From: CAZIKF01 sp964539825
GTDB taxonomy: Bacteria > Muiribacteriota > UBA6191
Assembly (NCBI GenBank): GCA_964539825.1
Contig: CAZIKF010000009.1
Coordinates: forward strand, 1-64,000
Direction of reading: 5' to 3'
DNA: 64,000 nt
The stretch's first letter is position 1. Each line of letters begins with the position of its first letter. Below are positions 26,571 through 33,547 of this stretch, piece after piece. A program made the translations under genes and the position numbers. The notes beneath the pieces were generated by a model, which was given only the letters and a program-made list of their open reading frames with translations, had not been told where the DNA came from and did not search any database.

Positions 26571-27563
26571 CGCTGTAAGCTTTGCTGCCAGGCTCACTCC
26601 CTGTTGATTCCAATGGGTATCGGTACCGTGATAGAGAATTCGCGATGATTCTCTAAATGGGGCTAGTAACTGTACAACCTTAATCCCTTCTTTCTGTAGA
26701 GATTTGTATAGCAGTGGCAGGAACTCAGAGTATTGGATGGAGGCCAGGTCGGTATAAACGCTGGCCTTATTGGGGACGGCCAGAAAGAGAAAGCGCATTC
26801 CCCTTTTTTTTGCCTGTTGTTGCCAGGTTTTTAGATTCCAAACAATAGCATCCAACTGGGATTCTGAGGGAATCCAGTTGGATGCCCCGGTTCTTTGGGA
26901 CTGGACTTCAAACTGGCCAAAGAGGAAGGGGGGATTGAGTTGAAATACCGGGGTGAAGGGAGAAATTTCTCCCATGAAGTCGAAGAGAAAAGTGAGACGA
27001 AGGTTTTCCAATTCAGACACGAGCGGAAATTTACAAAGAAGGCTCCTGAGGCGGGGTTCAGTTCTTTGAAACCAATCGCGAACCCTTTGAAGGGCGGGAG
27101 GTGCCAAGACTTTTCTGCTCTTGAGAAATCGGTAGGGAATGGAGCGTTCAACGCTTTGGAGGATGAGAATATCTCCTTTTTTGGCCTCCTGTGGAATGTC
27201 ATGAAAATTATACCTTTGCAGACGCAGCGACGCATGCACTCCCAGCGAAGTTTCTCTTTGCAGGGAATCAGGAAAGGGACGGTGACCGCGTGCGATCCAG
27301 GTAAAGCTATCGCCGACGAGATATATTCTTTGTTTGGTGGGAAGTATGTCTTCCCGTTCCAGCTGCGCGGGAAGTTTTTGTGAAAAATGCCGGACCCTGG
27401 AGAACTCATAAAGATCTCCATGAGGCAGAGCGTTCAGGGCGGTCCCAGAGGGTTCTGCCGGGTAAAAAGTAACCATCACCAAGGTAACCACACATAGCAA
27501 CCCCAGGATCCTGTAAATCCAGACAATGAAAGTGTTTCTAGAATCTAAAATAAAGAAATTCAT
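26523..27563 (-). CDS. AlgJ/AlgX-like SGNH O-acetyltransferase partner
   Basis: This 346-residue protein has an N-terminal membrane anchor (about 13-32). The block IYLVGDSFTWIA provides the catalytic Ser, VPNKASVY is typical of AlgJ/AlgX/DltD-like proteins, and TDTHWNQQG near the C-terminus provides Asp and His. It sits just after the MBOAT gene with a 26-nt overlap. Together they would move acetyl groups across the membrane onto a periplasmic or secreted polysaccharide. The acceptor is unknown. Confidence 0.82.
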   Translation of the reverse strand: MNFFILDSRNTFIVWIYRILGLLCVVTLVMVTFYPAEPSGTALNALPHGDLYEFSRVRHFSQKLPAQLEREDILPTKQRIYLVGDSFTWIARGHRPFPDSLQRETSLGVHASLRLQRYNFHDIPQEAKKGDILILQSVERSIPYRFLKSRKVLAPPALQRVRDWFQRTEPRLRSLLCKFPLVSELENLRLTFLFDFMGEISPFTPVFQLNPPFLFGQFEVQSQRTGASNWIPSESQLDAIVWNLKTWQQQAKKRGMRFLFLAVPNKASVYTDLASIQYSEFLPLLYKSLQKEGIKVVQLLAPFRESSRILYHGTDTHWNQQGVSLAAKLTASAIFEGNQEPVTNRP

Positions 27564-28875
27564 AGGGTTCGAATCTTCCCAATAGAATAATCAGACCAGT
27601 AATCAATAGCCGGAATCCCAGGCTGTTCCTTTGGATCCTTCGGTCTAGTATCTCATTCTCAGCCATCAACTCGACGATGAAAACACCACAGCAGATCAAT
27701 AGGCTGATCAGCATGGCATTAAGGTGCCAGGACAACGGGCTGATGCCCGGTAGAAAGAAGGGTTGTGAAAAAATCTGAAGAAAGGAAGGCAGACTTTCAG
27801 AGCGAAACAGGGACCAACCCGCGAGGACACCGCACTGGGTACAAAGGATTCCAGCCCATTTCCCTATCCTTAGCAGTTTAAAAAGCCTGGACTTTTCAAG
27901 GGTAATGTAAAGAAGGAAATGCCAGAATCCCCAGAGAATAAATAGGACTGTCCGTCCATGCCATATGCCCGAAAGAAGAAAAACAAAAAGAAGTGCCAGG
28001 AGAGTATTCTTTTGTGCCCCGCCCAGGGGAATATAGACATAATCTCTAAACCATAGTCCTAATGTCTTATGCCATCGCCTCCAGAATTCTCTTGGGGATG
28101 TGGCGAGATAAGGTCTATGAAAATTTTCAGATAGCTCAATTCCCAATAAGCTCGCACTTCCCACGGCTATTTGGCAATAGGCTGAAAAATCCAGGTAAAT
28201 CTGGAATCCATAGAGTATGGTTGCCAGGGAGATGGTGACCAGGTCCCAATCTGTGATTCTGGAGTACACCGGGTCTACGAGCAATCCTAACCTGTCCGCG
28301 AGGACACATTTTTTGAAGAGACCGCAAAGGATTTCATAGAGTCCGATTTTCCACATTCTCAAATTGGGAAGTCTCAAATTTTTAAGCTGGGGAATCAGCT
28401 TCTGCGGCCGTTCAATAGGACCGGCAATTAATTGGGGAAAGAAAGATAGATAAAGGGACAATGTCTTTAGAGAGACCACCCCCTGTCGTCCATCTTTAAT
28501 CTCAATGAGATAGGAAGCGGCCTGAAAGGTGAAAAATGAGATTCCCACCGGAAAGAGTAGTGCGGTGGGAAGAAGCTGAGGGGATAAGAACTTGATCGCC
28601 AGAAAAGGCGCAAAAACGATCAGCAAAGCGCATAGCAGTAAACTCCTTTTAAACCGATGAGCGCGGTGAATCTCTCTGCCAAAAAGGTATGCGAAGAGAA
28701 TCACCCAGCCTAGAAAAAAGAGCAATTCCGGTTGGGACGCACCATAAAAATAGAGGCTTGCGAAGAGAAGCAATGAACTATGGGAGGACGCGCGAATCCA
28801 GCTGAGTCCTCCCAATAGAGAAAGATAGAAAAGGGGGTACTGCAGGGAAATGAAACTCACGCACAGAGAATACAA
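27538..28875 (-). CDS. membrane-bound O-acyltransferase (MBOAT, AlgI-like)
   Basis: This 445-residue protein has about ten hydrophobic helices. FFTFQAASYLIEI, FPQLIAGPIERP and RRWHKTLGLWFRDYVYIPLGG, then SGIWHGR with the invariant His, are the AlgI/PatA family signature. It exports acyl (usually acetyl) groups and hands them to the overlapping AlgJ/X-like protein. No alginate polymerase gene is nearby, so another polysaccharide may be the target. Confidence 0.88.
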   Translation of the reverse strand: MYSLCVSFISLQYPLFYLSLLGGLSWIRASSHSSLLLFASLYFYGASQPELLFFLGWVILFAYLFGREIHRAHRFKRSLLLCALLIVFAPFLAIKFLSPQLLPTALLFPVGISFFTFQAASYLIEIKDGRQGVVSLKTLSLYLSFFPQLIAGPIERPQKLIPQLKNLRLPNLRMWKIGLYEILCGLFKKCVLADRLGLLVDPVYSRITDWDLVTISLATILYGFQIYLDFSAYCQIAVGSASLLGIELSENFHRPYLATSPREFWRRWHKTLGLWFRDYVYIPLGGAQKNTLLALLFVFLLSGIWHGRTVLFILWGFWHFLLYITLEKSRLFKLLRIGKWAGILCTQCGVLAGWSLFRSESLPSFLQIFSQPFFLPGISPLSWHLNAMLISLLICCGVFIVELMAENEILDRRIQRNSLGFRLLITGLIILLGRFEPYEFLYFRF

Positions 28876-28921
28876 GGAAATGTGATTTCCGCAAAACTCG
28901 TTTTCTTGAAATCAGGAAGAC

Positions 28922-28953
28922 AAAAATTAGCACTTCGGAGCCAGACTGGCTCC
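28922..28953 (-). terminator. weak terminator-like hairpin after the TPR gene
   Basis: On the minus strand GGAGCCA / TGGCTCC forms a 7-bp stem with a 3-nt loop just past the TPR stop at 28956. The T run begins only about ten nt later, so termination may be partial, letting some transcript reach the MBOAT pair. Confidence 0.4.
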
Positions 28954-28955
28954 AT

Positions 28956-30269
28956 TTACTTTTTGAAGAAATTAGAAATGATTTCTTTGTAGTGGCTGTT
29001 TTCAGGATCCTTAGCCATAGCGTCCTCGATGTCTCTGAGGGCATAGGGGTCAGCGGGAGATATCTTGGTGGCGGTTTGGTAGTGTTCCTGAGCTTTTACA
29101 GGGTCACGATTCGTGAGGTAGTAAAGTCCAAGGTTATAGTTTGCTACCGGATCCATTGGATTGAGTGAGAAAGATCGTTCAGTGATGGAAATAGCCTCTT
29201 TGATTTTTCCATTCAAATAATGAATCCATCCAAGATTGCTCATGGCAGAGGAATAATCCTGCCTTAGCGCAAGAGCGCTTTCATAATGACCTTCGGCTGC
29301 GACGAGATCTTCTAGTTCCAGACAAATAATACCAAGGTTGTTGTAAACTTCCGGAATCTTGGAGTCCAGCTTCAGAATTTTTTCATATACTTTCTTAGCT
29401 TCCTCGAATTCATTTTCCCCAAAATATCCATTGGCGAGATTGTAAAGAGCATGGATGGAGCTATCTTCTAAATCCAGAGCCTTATTAGACACTTCAATCG
29501 CATCTTTGTACTGTCTGGCATGGTTATATAAGTTTCCCAACGAAATAAGGGTCTCAAGGTGCCGTTCCTGAATCAAATGAGCCTTCTTGTAGTATTCCAG
29601 CGCAGTGTTAAAGTCACCAGAATTCTTATAAGAAAGTCCCAGGTTATATAGAGCGAAGAAAAACTCGGGTTTGATTTGCAAAGCCATGAGATAACAAGCT
29701 CGTGCCTTGAGGACCTTCTCTTCTGAGTCAAATAGGATGCCCCAGTCATTATAAGCTTCGTAGAGCTGTTCATTGAGACTCACTGAGCGGGAGAAATGAT
29801 AGTGTGCCTGCTCCGACTGCTGAAGTTCTCCATAGAGGAGTGCCAGATCATAATGGACTTCATATAAATCCTGATTAATGTCTAAAGCGTCCTTATAGAA
29901 CTCGATTGCCTTTTCTGAGTGATTCCCCTTTTTATATACGATCGCAAGCTGTACGGAGGCCTCATAATCCTGACGGTTATAGGCTAATGCTTCCTGAAAA
30001 GACTCTTCAGCTTGATCCAGGTTACCGGATTCGAGATACGCTAGACCAAGATTATAGTAGGTATCTGCCGCATCAAGCTTTAGATCCACAAGATTTTCAT
30101 AGAGAAAAATGGCTTGCTGATATTCGCCCTGCTGGTAAGCTCGTACGGCATGTTCATATAGGTTCTGATTTCGGTGATAGGAAATGGTCTCTTGAGTGAC
30201 CATCGAGCCGTATAGCGGGCTCAGGCCGAGAATGAAGGTAAGATAGCCTAGTCGGAATCGGAACATCAA
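28956..30269 (-). CDS. exported TPR-repeat protein
   Basis: This 437-residue protein has a signal peptide or anchor (about 1-22), followed by about 11 tetratricopeptide repeats of 34 residues with the usual G/A/Y pattern (YNLGLAYLESGNLDQAEESF and similar), filling residues 35-420. TPR proteins scaffold protein complexes. It lies upstream of the O-acetylation pair on the same strand, so it may organise that machinery, as AlgK does for alginate. That link is inference. Confidence 0.8.
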   Translation of the reverse strand: MMFRFRLGYLTFILGLSPLYGSMVTQETISYHRNQNLYEHAVRAYQQGEYQQAIFLYENLVDLKLDAADTYYNLGLAYLESGNLDQAEESFQEALAYNRQDYEASVQLAIVYKKGNHSEKAIEFYKDALDINQDLYEVHYDLALLYGELQQSEQAHYHFSRSVSLNEQLYEAYNDWGILFDSEEKVLKARACYLMALQIKPEFFFALYNLGLSYKNSGDFNTALEYYKKAHLIQERHLETLISLGNLYNHARQYKDAIEVSNKALDLEDSSIHALYNLANGYFGENEFEEAKKVYEKILKLDSKIPEVYNNLGIICLELEDLVAAEGHYESALALRQDYSSAMSNLGWIHYLNGKIKEAISITERSFSLNPMDPVANYNLGLYYLTNRDPVKAQEHYQTATKISPADPYALRDIEDAMAKDPENSHYKEIISNFFKK

Positions 30270-30414
30270 AATTTCTGGTAAGACAAAGGTCCCCTATTAA
30301 TAAGGGTATCGTCTGATTGGGCGATCTCCTAATAGCTGAGACAATGCTCATTTTCAGGTATAGACAAAAGCACTAATAGCTAGGCTTGAAATGTCGTAAA
30401 GTGGGGAAAAGACT

Positions 30415-30798
30415 CTAGTGCAGCAGGTTATTAATCTGTCCCATGCGAGCCTTAAGCGCTTTCCAGGTGAGCTCTTCACTTTGCTTTCTAGCACTGGATT
30501 CAAAGTTTTGAAATAGCTCAAACCGGTTCTGGATAAAGTTGCGAATTTTAGGACCCATTAGCTGATTCATCGCACGTAAATTGCGCTGAAGCTCCGCCTC
30601 AATTTCATCACTAAATTCACCATCCTGAATGCGTTCACGAAGCTTGAGGAGATTGTTTTGAATGGAGTGAAATTTGGATTGGTATTCTTCAAGCAGGGCA
30701 ATGAATTGCAATCCATCTTGAACGGTAAGGAGAATTTCTGACGAGAGTCGCTCCAGCTTGTCCGCGAGCTCCTGAACGTCGATTTCCACATCAGGCAT
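30415..30798 (-). CDS. small coiled-coil protein of unknown function
   Basis: This 127-residue, almost wholly helical acidic protein has heptad-like spacing of Leu and Ile. It lacks a signal peptide, Cys and known motifs. It starts 17 nt after the DUF2225 gene, so the two are co-transcribed. Confidence 0.6.
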   Translation of the reverse strand: MPDVEIDVQELADKLERLSSEILLTVQDGLQFIALLEEYQSKFHSIQNNLLKLRERIQDGEFSDEIEAELQRNLRAMNQLMGPKIRNFIQNRFELFQNFESSARKQSEELTWKALKARMGQINNLLH

Positions 30799-30815
30799 GG
30801 GAATCCCCTGCTACT

Positions 30816-31601
30816 CTACGAAGCTTTCTCGCCTTCCACGGGAGATGGAGGCAACTCCTCCCCCTCACCTGGTTCCGGGTCTGGTTCAGCTTCAGCCGCG
30901 CTAGGGGTATCTTTTAGACTTTCCCAGCCAAAGCGAGCCATTCGGATGTATTTGGGCTCAGTATCCATTTCTTTATCGTTCACAACCTTTTGAAAGAAGT
31001 TTATCGCGTTGCGAAGGTCTCCGGTCTGGCGGTAAAGTTCTCCGAGCAAATAGGTAATTCCCCCCTGGCTCAGGGTTCCAAAATCAGGATTATCTTCGTG
31101 GGTAAATGCCTGGAGATAGTAGTCCAGGGTGTATTGAATATATTTTTTCTCCAGATCTGTTTTTCTCAAGGAACGATACAGCCACCCAAGACGTAGATTG
31201 AAGGTACCCAGTCTGGCCATTGAGGATTTTTTGTGCTTGGCACACAAGATGGCTAATTTATAGCTGGCAACCGCAAGATTAAAATTTCTGGGCTGGAGAA
31301 AGTCAGCTTTTTGAGCGACCATCTCGAGGATTTCAAAATCATCTTCGAAGTCTTCGTCCACAATTTTACCGGTGTTGAAATAGTCATCTCCTCGAAAATC
31401 AGAATAATAGCAATTGGGACATGTCCAGACGGAATAGAAAAGTGGATTGGTTCCCTGGTATTTTTTCCCCAAATCCTGGTACTCCTTGAGAACTGTAACT
31501 TTTTTCTGCCAAACGTTCTCCACCTGGAATTCCTCGTAACATAAAGGACACTCCACATTTTTGAGCCAGATAAGATCTGTTTGTAGCATCGTCATGGGCA
31601 A
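30816..31601 (-). CDS. DUF2225 family protein with zinc-ribbon-like cysteines and TPR-like helices
   Basis: This 261-residue protein has CPLCYEEF and CPNCYYSDFRGDDYF, two CxxC knuckles about 44 residues apart that should bind one zinc, as usual in DUF2225. Helical TPR-like repeats follow (about 90-235), with LGRLYRSL-type and LGELYRQTGDLRNAINFF signatures. The C-terminus is acidic and Pro-rich. The family is known in Firmicutes, spirochaetes and others without a defined role. Confidence 0.8.
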   Translation of the reverse strand: MPMTMLQTDLIWLKNVECPLCYEEFQVENVWQKKVTVLKEYQDLGKKYQGTNPLFYSVWTCPNCYYSDFRGDDYFNTGKIVDEDFEDDFEILEMVAQKADFLQPRNFNLAVASYKLAILCAKHKKSSMARLGTFNLRLGWLYRSLRKTDLEKKYIQYTLDYYLQAFTHEDNPDFGTLSQGGITYLLGELYRQTGDLRNAINFFQKVVNDKEMDTEPKYIRMARFGWESLKDTPSAAEAEPDPEPGEGEELPPSPVEGEKAS

Positions 31602-31652
31602 TTCTCACTATAAGTATATAATGATGGATGTCTATTATATACTCAAAAGGAA

Positions 31653-31682
31653 GTGTTTTGCCCGAATTCCCGGTCAAAACAC
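31653..31682. promoter_or_regulatory. inverted repeat in the divergent DUF2225 / alcohol dehydrogenase promoter region
   Basis: GTGTTTTG (31653-31660) and CAAAACAC (31675-31682) form a perfect 8-bp inverted repeat 14 nt apart, between two divergent genes. It may be a regulator site for either; nothing identifies the regulator. Confidence 0.4.
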
Positions 31683-31735
31683 AATCTTAGGATACCGGAG
31701 CTAATCTGTGATTGAGCCTTCCTGAGTATGAACCT

Positions 31736-31756
31736 GCAAGTGGGCGAACCACTTGC
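31736..31756. promoter_or_regulatory. hairpin with a 5-nt GCGAA loop upstream of the iron-type alcohol dehydrogenase
   Basis: GCAAGTGG and CCACTTGC form a perfect 8-bp stem closed by GCGAA, 40 nt before the TTG start of the next gene. It has no T run, so a leader-RNA or operator role is more likely than termination. Confidence 0.45.
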
Positions 31757-31795
31757 GTATGAGTATAGTTCTACCTCAGCCCGGAGTGAATCACT

Positions 31796-32845
31796 TTGTA
31801 CAGGATACAATCCCTTCCCCTTTTAAGATCTTGTGCATGGGGGCGGCCAAAGATTTTGAGTCGAATTCTTCGGTCCTTGCCCCGAAAGGTCATGGTTGTT
31901 CACTCAAAGAGCTTCCAAAGCCTTGGATTCAAGAAGGCTTTTGAAGAAGCGTCACAGCTGTGTTCTCGTTTTCCGAAGTTCTTTTTACTGGAAGGCGAAC
32001 CCTCTATTTCCGAGGTCCTAAGCTTATCGAATCAGCTCCAAGATTTTTCTTGTGTGGCAGCTGTGGGTGGAGGAGCCGTTCAGGATCTCTCAGCCCTGGG
32101 GGCCTTAGGCTGTCTAAAACATGGAGAATTGGAGAGCCACCTTTATACGGGGAAGGGTTCGCCCAAAAGAGCAATGCGAGAAATAGGATTGGTGAGCTTT
32201 CCTACAAACTACTCATCGGGATCGTTTGTTTCCGAGACAGCCGTGATTTTGGCAAATGGTTATAAATGCGCCGTATTTGGCCCTGGACTCAGGCCGGACA
32301 AGGTATTTATAGATCCCCTGGTTCTCACTTCAATGAAGCCTAACTTGTTGAATCTATCCGCAGTCGATACGCTAACTCATTTCATAGAAATCTATGTGGG
32401 AGTCGAAGCCAGGCATTCTTTATATCATCAGGCACTGGAGGGCTGGTGGATTGATTTTCAGCGTGCATTTTCTAGCCGGGATAGTGAAGTCCTCTTTTTT
32501 CTGAGCGCTCATTTACTTGGCGGCTTCTTCCCACTCTCAACAGGAGGGTGGCCCATTCATGCCCTGGCCCATGCCCTGGGGCCGATCTGCTCGCTGAATC
32601 ATTGCGAGAGTCTGGCTGTTTTACTACCGCACTTTTTGAAAAGTTATTTAGAGGCTTACCCTGACCATAATGAGACCCTGAAGCAATGCGGCTCATTTTA
32701 TAAATCCCTATCGCTCGAAATCCCTTCTCCCAGCAAAAAGCAGATGGAAGCTGCAGTCACAATGGCGAACTCTATGAATTCCCGGCTCTTTGAAGGGGCT
32801 GATGGCCTCGAGGAGTATCATCATATTCTAGAATTTTGGCAATAA
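31796..32845 (+). CDS. iron-containing alcohol dehydrogenase family protein
   Basis: This 349-residue protein starts at a TTG with GGAG nine nt upstream; the first internal ATG would remove the first strand of the fold. The NAD-binding GGGAVQDLSALG, the SFPTNYSSGSFVSETAVI loop (the usual P-T-x-x-GTGSE, here degenerate) and the metal ligands D and H of SAVDTLTHFIE plus the two His of IHALAHALG are visible. It is short for the family (usually about 380), with no C-terminal extension. The substrate is unknown. It may equally be a glycerol- or butanol-dehydrogenase-like enzyme. Confidence 0.78.
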   Translation: MYRIQSLPLLRSCAWGRPKILSRILRSLPRKVMVVHSKSFQSLGFKKAFEEASQLCSRFPKFFLLEGEPSISEVLSLSNQLQDFSCVAAVGGGAVQDLSALGALGCLKHGELESHLYTGKGSPKRAMREIGLVSFPTNYSSGSFVSETAVILANGYKCAVFGPGLRPDKVFIDPLVLTSMKPNLLNLSAVDTLTHFIEIYVGVEARHSLYHQALEGWWIDFQRAFSSRDSEVLFFLSAHLLGGFFPLSTGGWPIHALAHALGPICSLNHCESLAVLLPHFLKSYLEAYPDHNETLKQCGSFYKSLSLEIPSPSKKQMEAAVTMANSMNSRLFEGADGLEEYHHILEFWQ

Positions 32846-32877
32846 AAAAAGGCGAGCCTCTTTAGGGCTCGCCTTTT
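32845..32877. terminator. bidirectional terminator
   Basis: GGCGAGCC and GGCTCGCC form an 8-bp stem with a run of A on the left and T on the right, lying between two convergent genes (stop at 32845 and stop at 32891). It can end transcription in both directions. Confidence 0.85.
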
Positions 32878-32890
32878 ACTTTGTTCAGTT

Positions 32891-33226
32891 TTACCAAAGA
32901 CCCTGATCTACCTGCTGATCTTCGTAGCCCTTGAGGATGGTCTCATCGGACTGCAGTCCAGCGGCGGGAACTTTTTTCGTAACAACTTTCTTGCTTTCAG
33001 TTCCTTTAAGCTTCTTGATAATGTCTTCGCGGGACTTCTTAGCCTGGTAGCCTTCACGAACGACTTTGAGTGCCTTGATGGCAGCTACATCAAAAAGGAG
33101 GGCGTTTCGTGGGCCCTTCTCTACTGGGATCAATCCCTGGAATTCAGTAATATACTTTCGAATGGTGCTCAAACCAACACCGGTAGCTTGACTTGCTTCT
33201 TTTAGAGTTTTGAAATTCTTTACCAT
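32891..33226 (-). CDS. MerR-like helix-turn-helix regulator
   Basis: This 111-residue protein has an N-terminal HTH (about 6-40, LKEASQATGVGLSTIRKYI) with the MerR-like wing that follows. It lacks a metal- or drug-binding tail, like HspR-type or phage excisionase-type small regulators. The C-terminal 45 residues are Lys-rich. It is divergent from clpB with 321 bp between, so it may control clpB. HspR controls clpB in other bacteria, but this protein is not closely similar to HspR as far as I can see. Confidence 0.7.
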   Translation of the reverse strand: MVKNFKTLKEASQATGVGLSTIRKYITEFQGLIPVEKGPRNALLFDVAAIKALKVVREGYQAKKSREDIIKKLKGTESKKVVTKKVPAAGLQSDETILKGYEDQQVDQGLW

Positions 33227-33383
33227 TTCGCTATCCTTTCTATCTTGTTAGCGTAAAAACCGTGCTATTGAACCATAACATCGCTACTTTGCCAAGAGGA
33301 AAATCAAAAAATTTAATTATTTTAATCAACAGAGGTTTCTAGCTATCCGAAAACATGAAACTCAAGTGACCATCAGGGGTTTG

Positions 33384-33402
33384 AGATTTCAAATTGAAAT
33401 CT
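33384..33402. promoter_or_regulatory. 19-bp perfect palindrome in the clpB / MerR-like intergenic region
   Basis: AGATTTCAA-A-TTGAAATCT is symmetric around one base, with GGTT and AACC outside it adding a partial second arm. It lies about 160 nt from both start codons and is a good candidate site for the divergent MerR-like protein or another dimeric regulator. It is not CIRCE, HAIR or a CtsR site. Confidence 0.55.
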
Positions 33403-33481
33403 AACCTTTTCATTGTGTAACAGATGCGCTAGTAGAGAGAGCGACATCTGCCTGGGCGGGCTGATTTCCAGGATGGTCACG

Positions 33482-33522
33482 ACCTTTCCTAACTTGGCAG
33501 GTTCTTTGCATTTAGGAAAGGT
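33482..33522 (+). promoter_or_regulatory. sigma54-like clpB promoter enclosed by an 11-bp inverted repeat
   Basis: TTGGCAGG-TTCT-TTGCAT (33494-33511) has GG and GC exactly 12 nt apart, matching the sigma54 -24/-12 consensus TTGGCACG-N4-TTGCA. It lies about 27 nt before a likely leader with AGGAAGG and the clpB ATG. The arms ACCTTTCCTAA (33482-33492) and TTAGGAAAGGT (33512-33522) flank it perfectly. The arms could form a hairpin or a repressor site that covers the promoter. Confidence 0.5.
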
Positions 33523-33547
33523 AAGTTCTTGAAACAGGAAGGTAAGC

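Noticed and set aside
27563..27582. T-arm-like sequence GGGTTCGAATCTTCCC suggesting a tRNA
   Set aside because: It lies inside the end of the MBOAT gene and no acceptor or anticodon arm can be folded around it.
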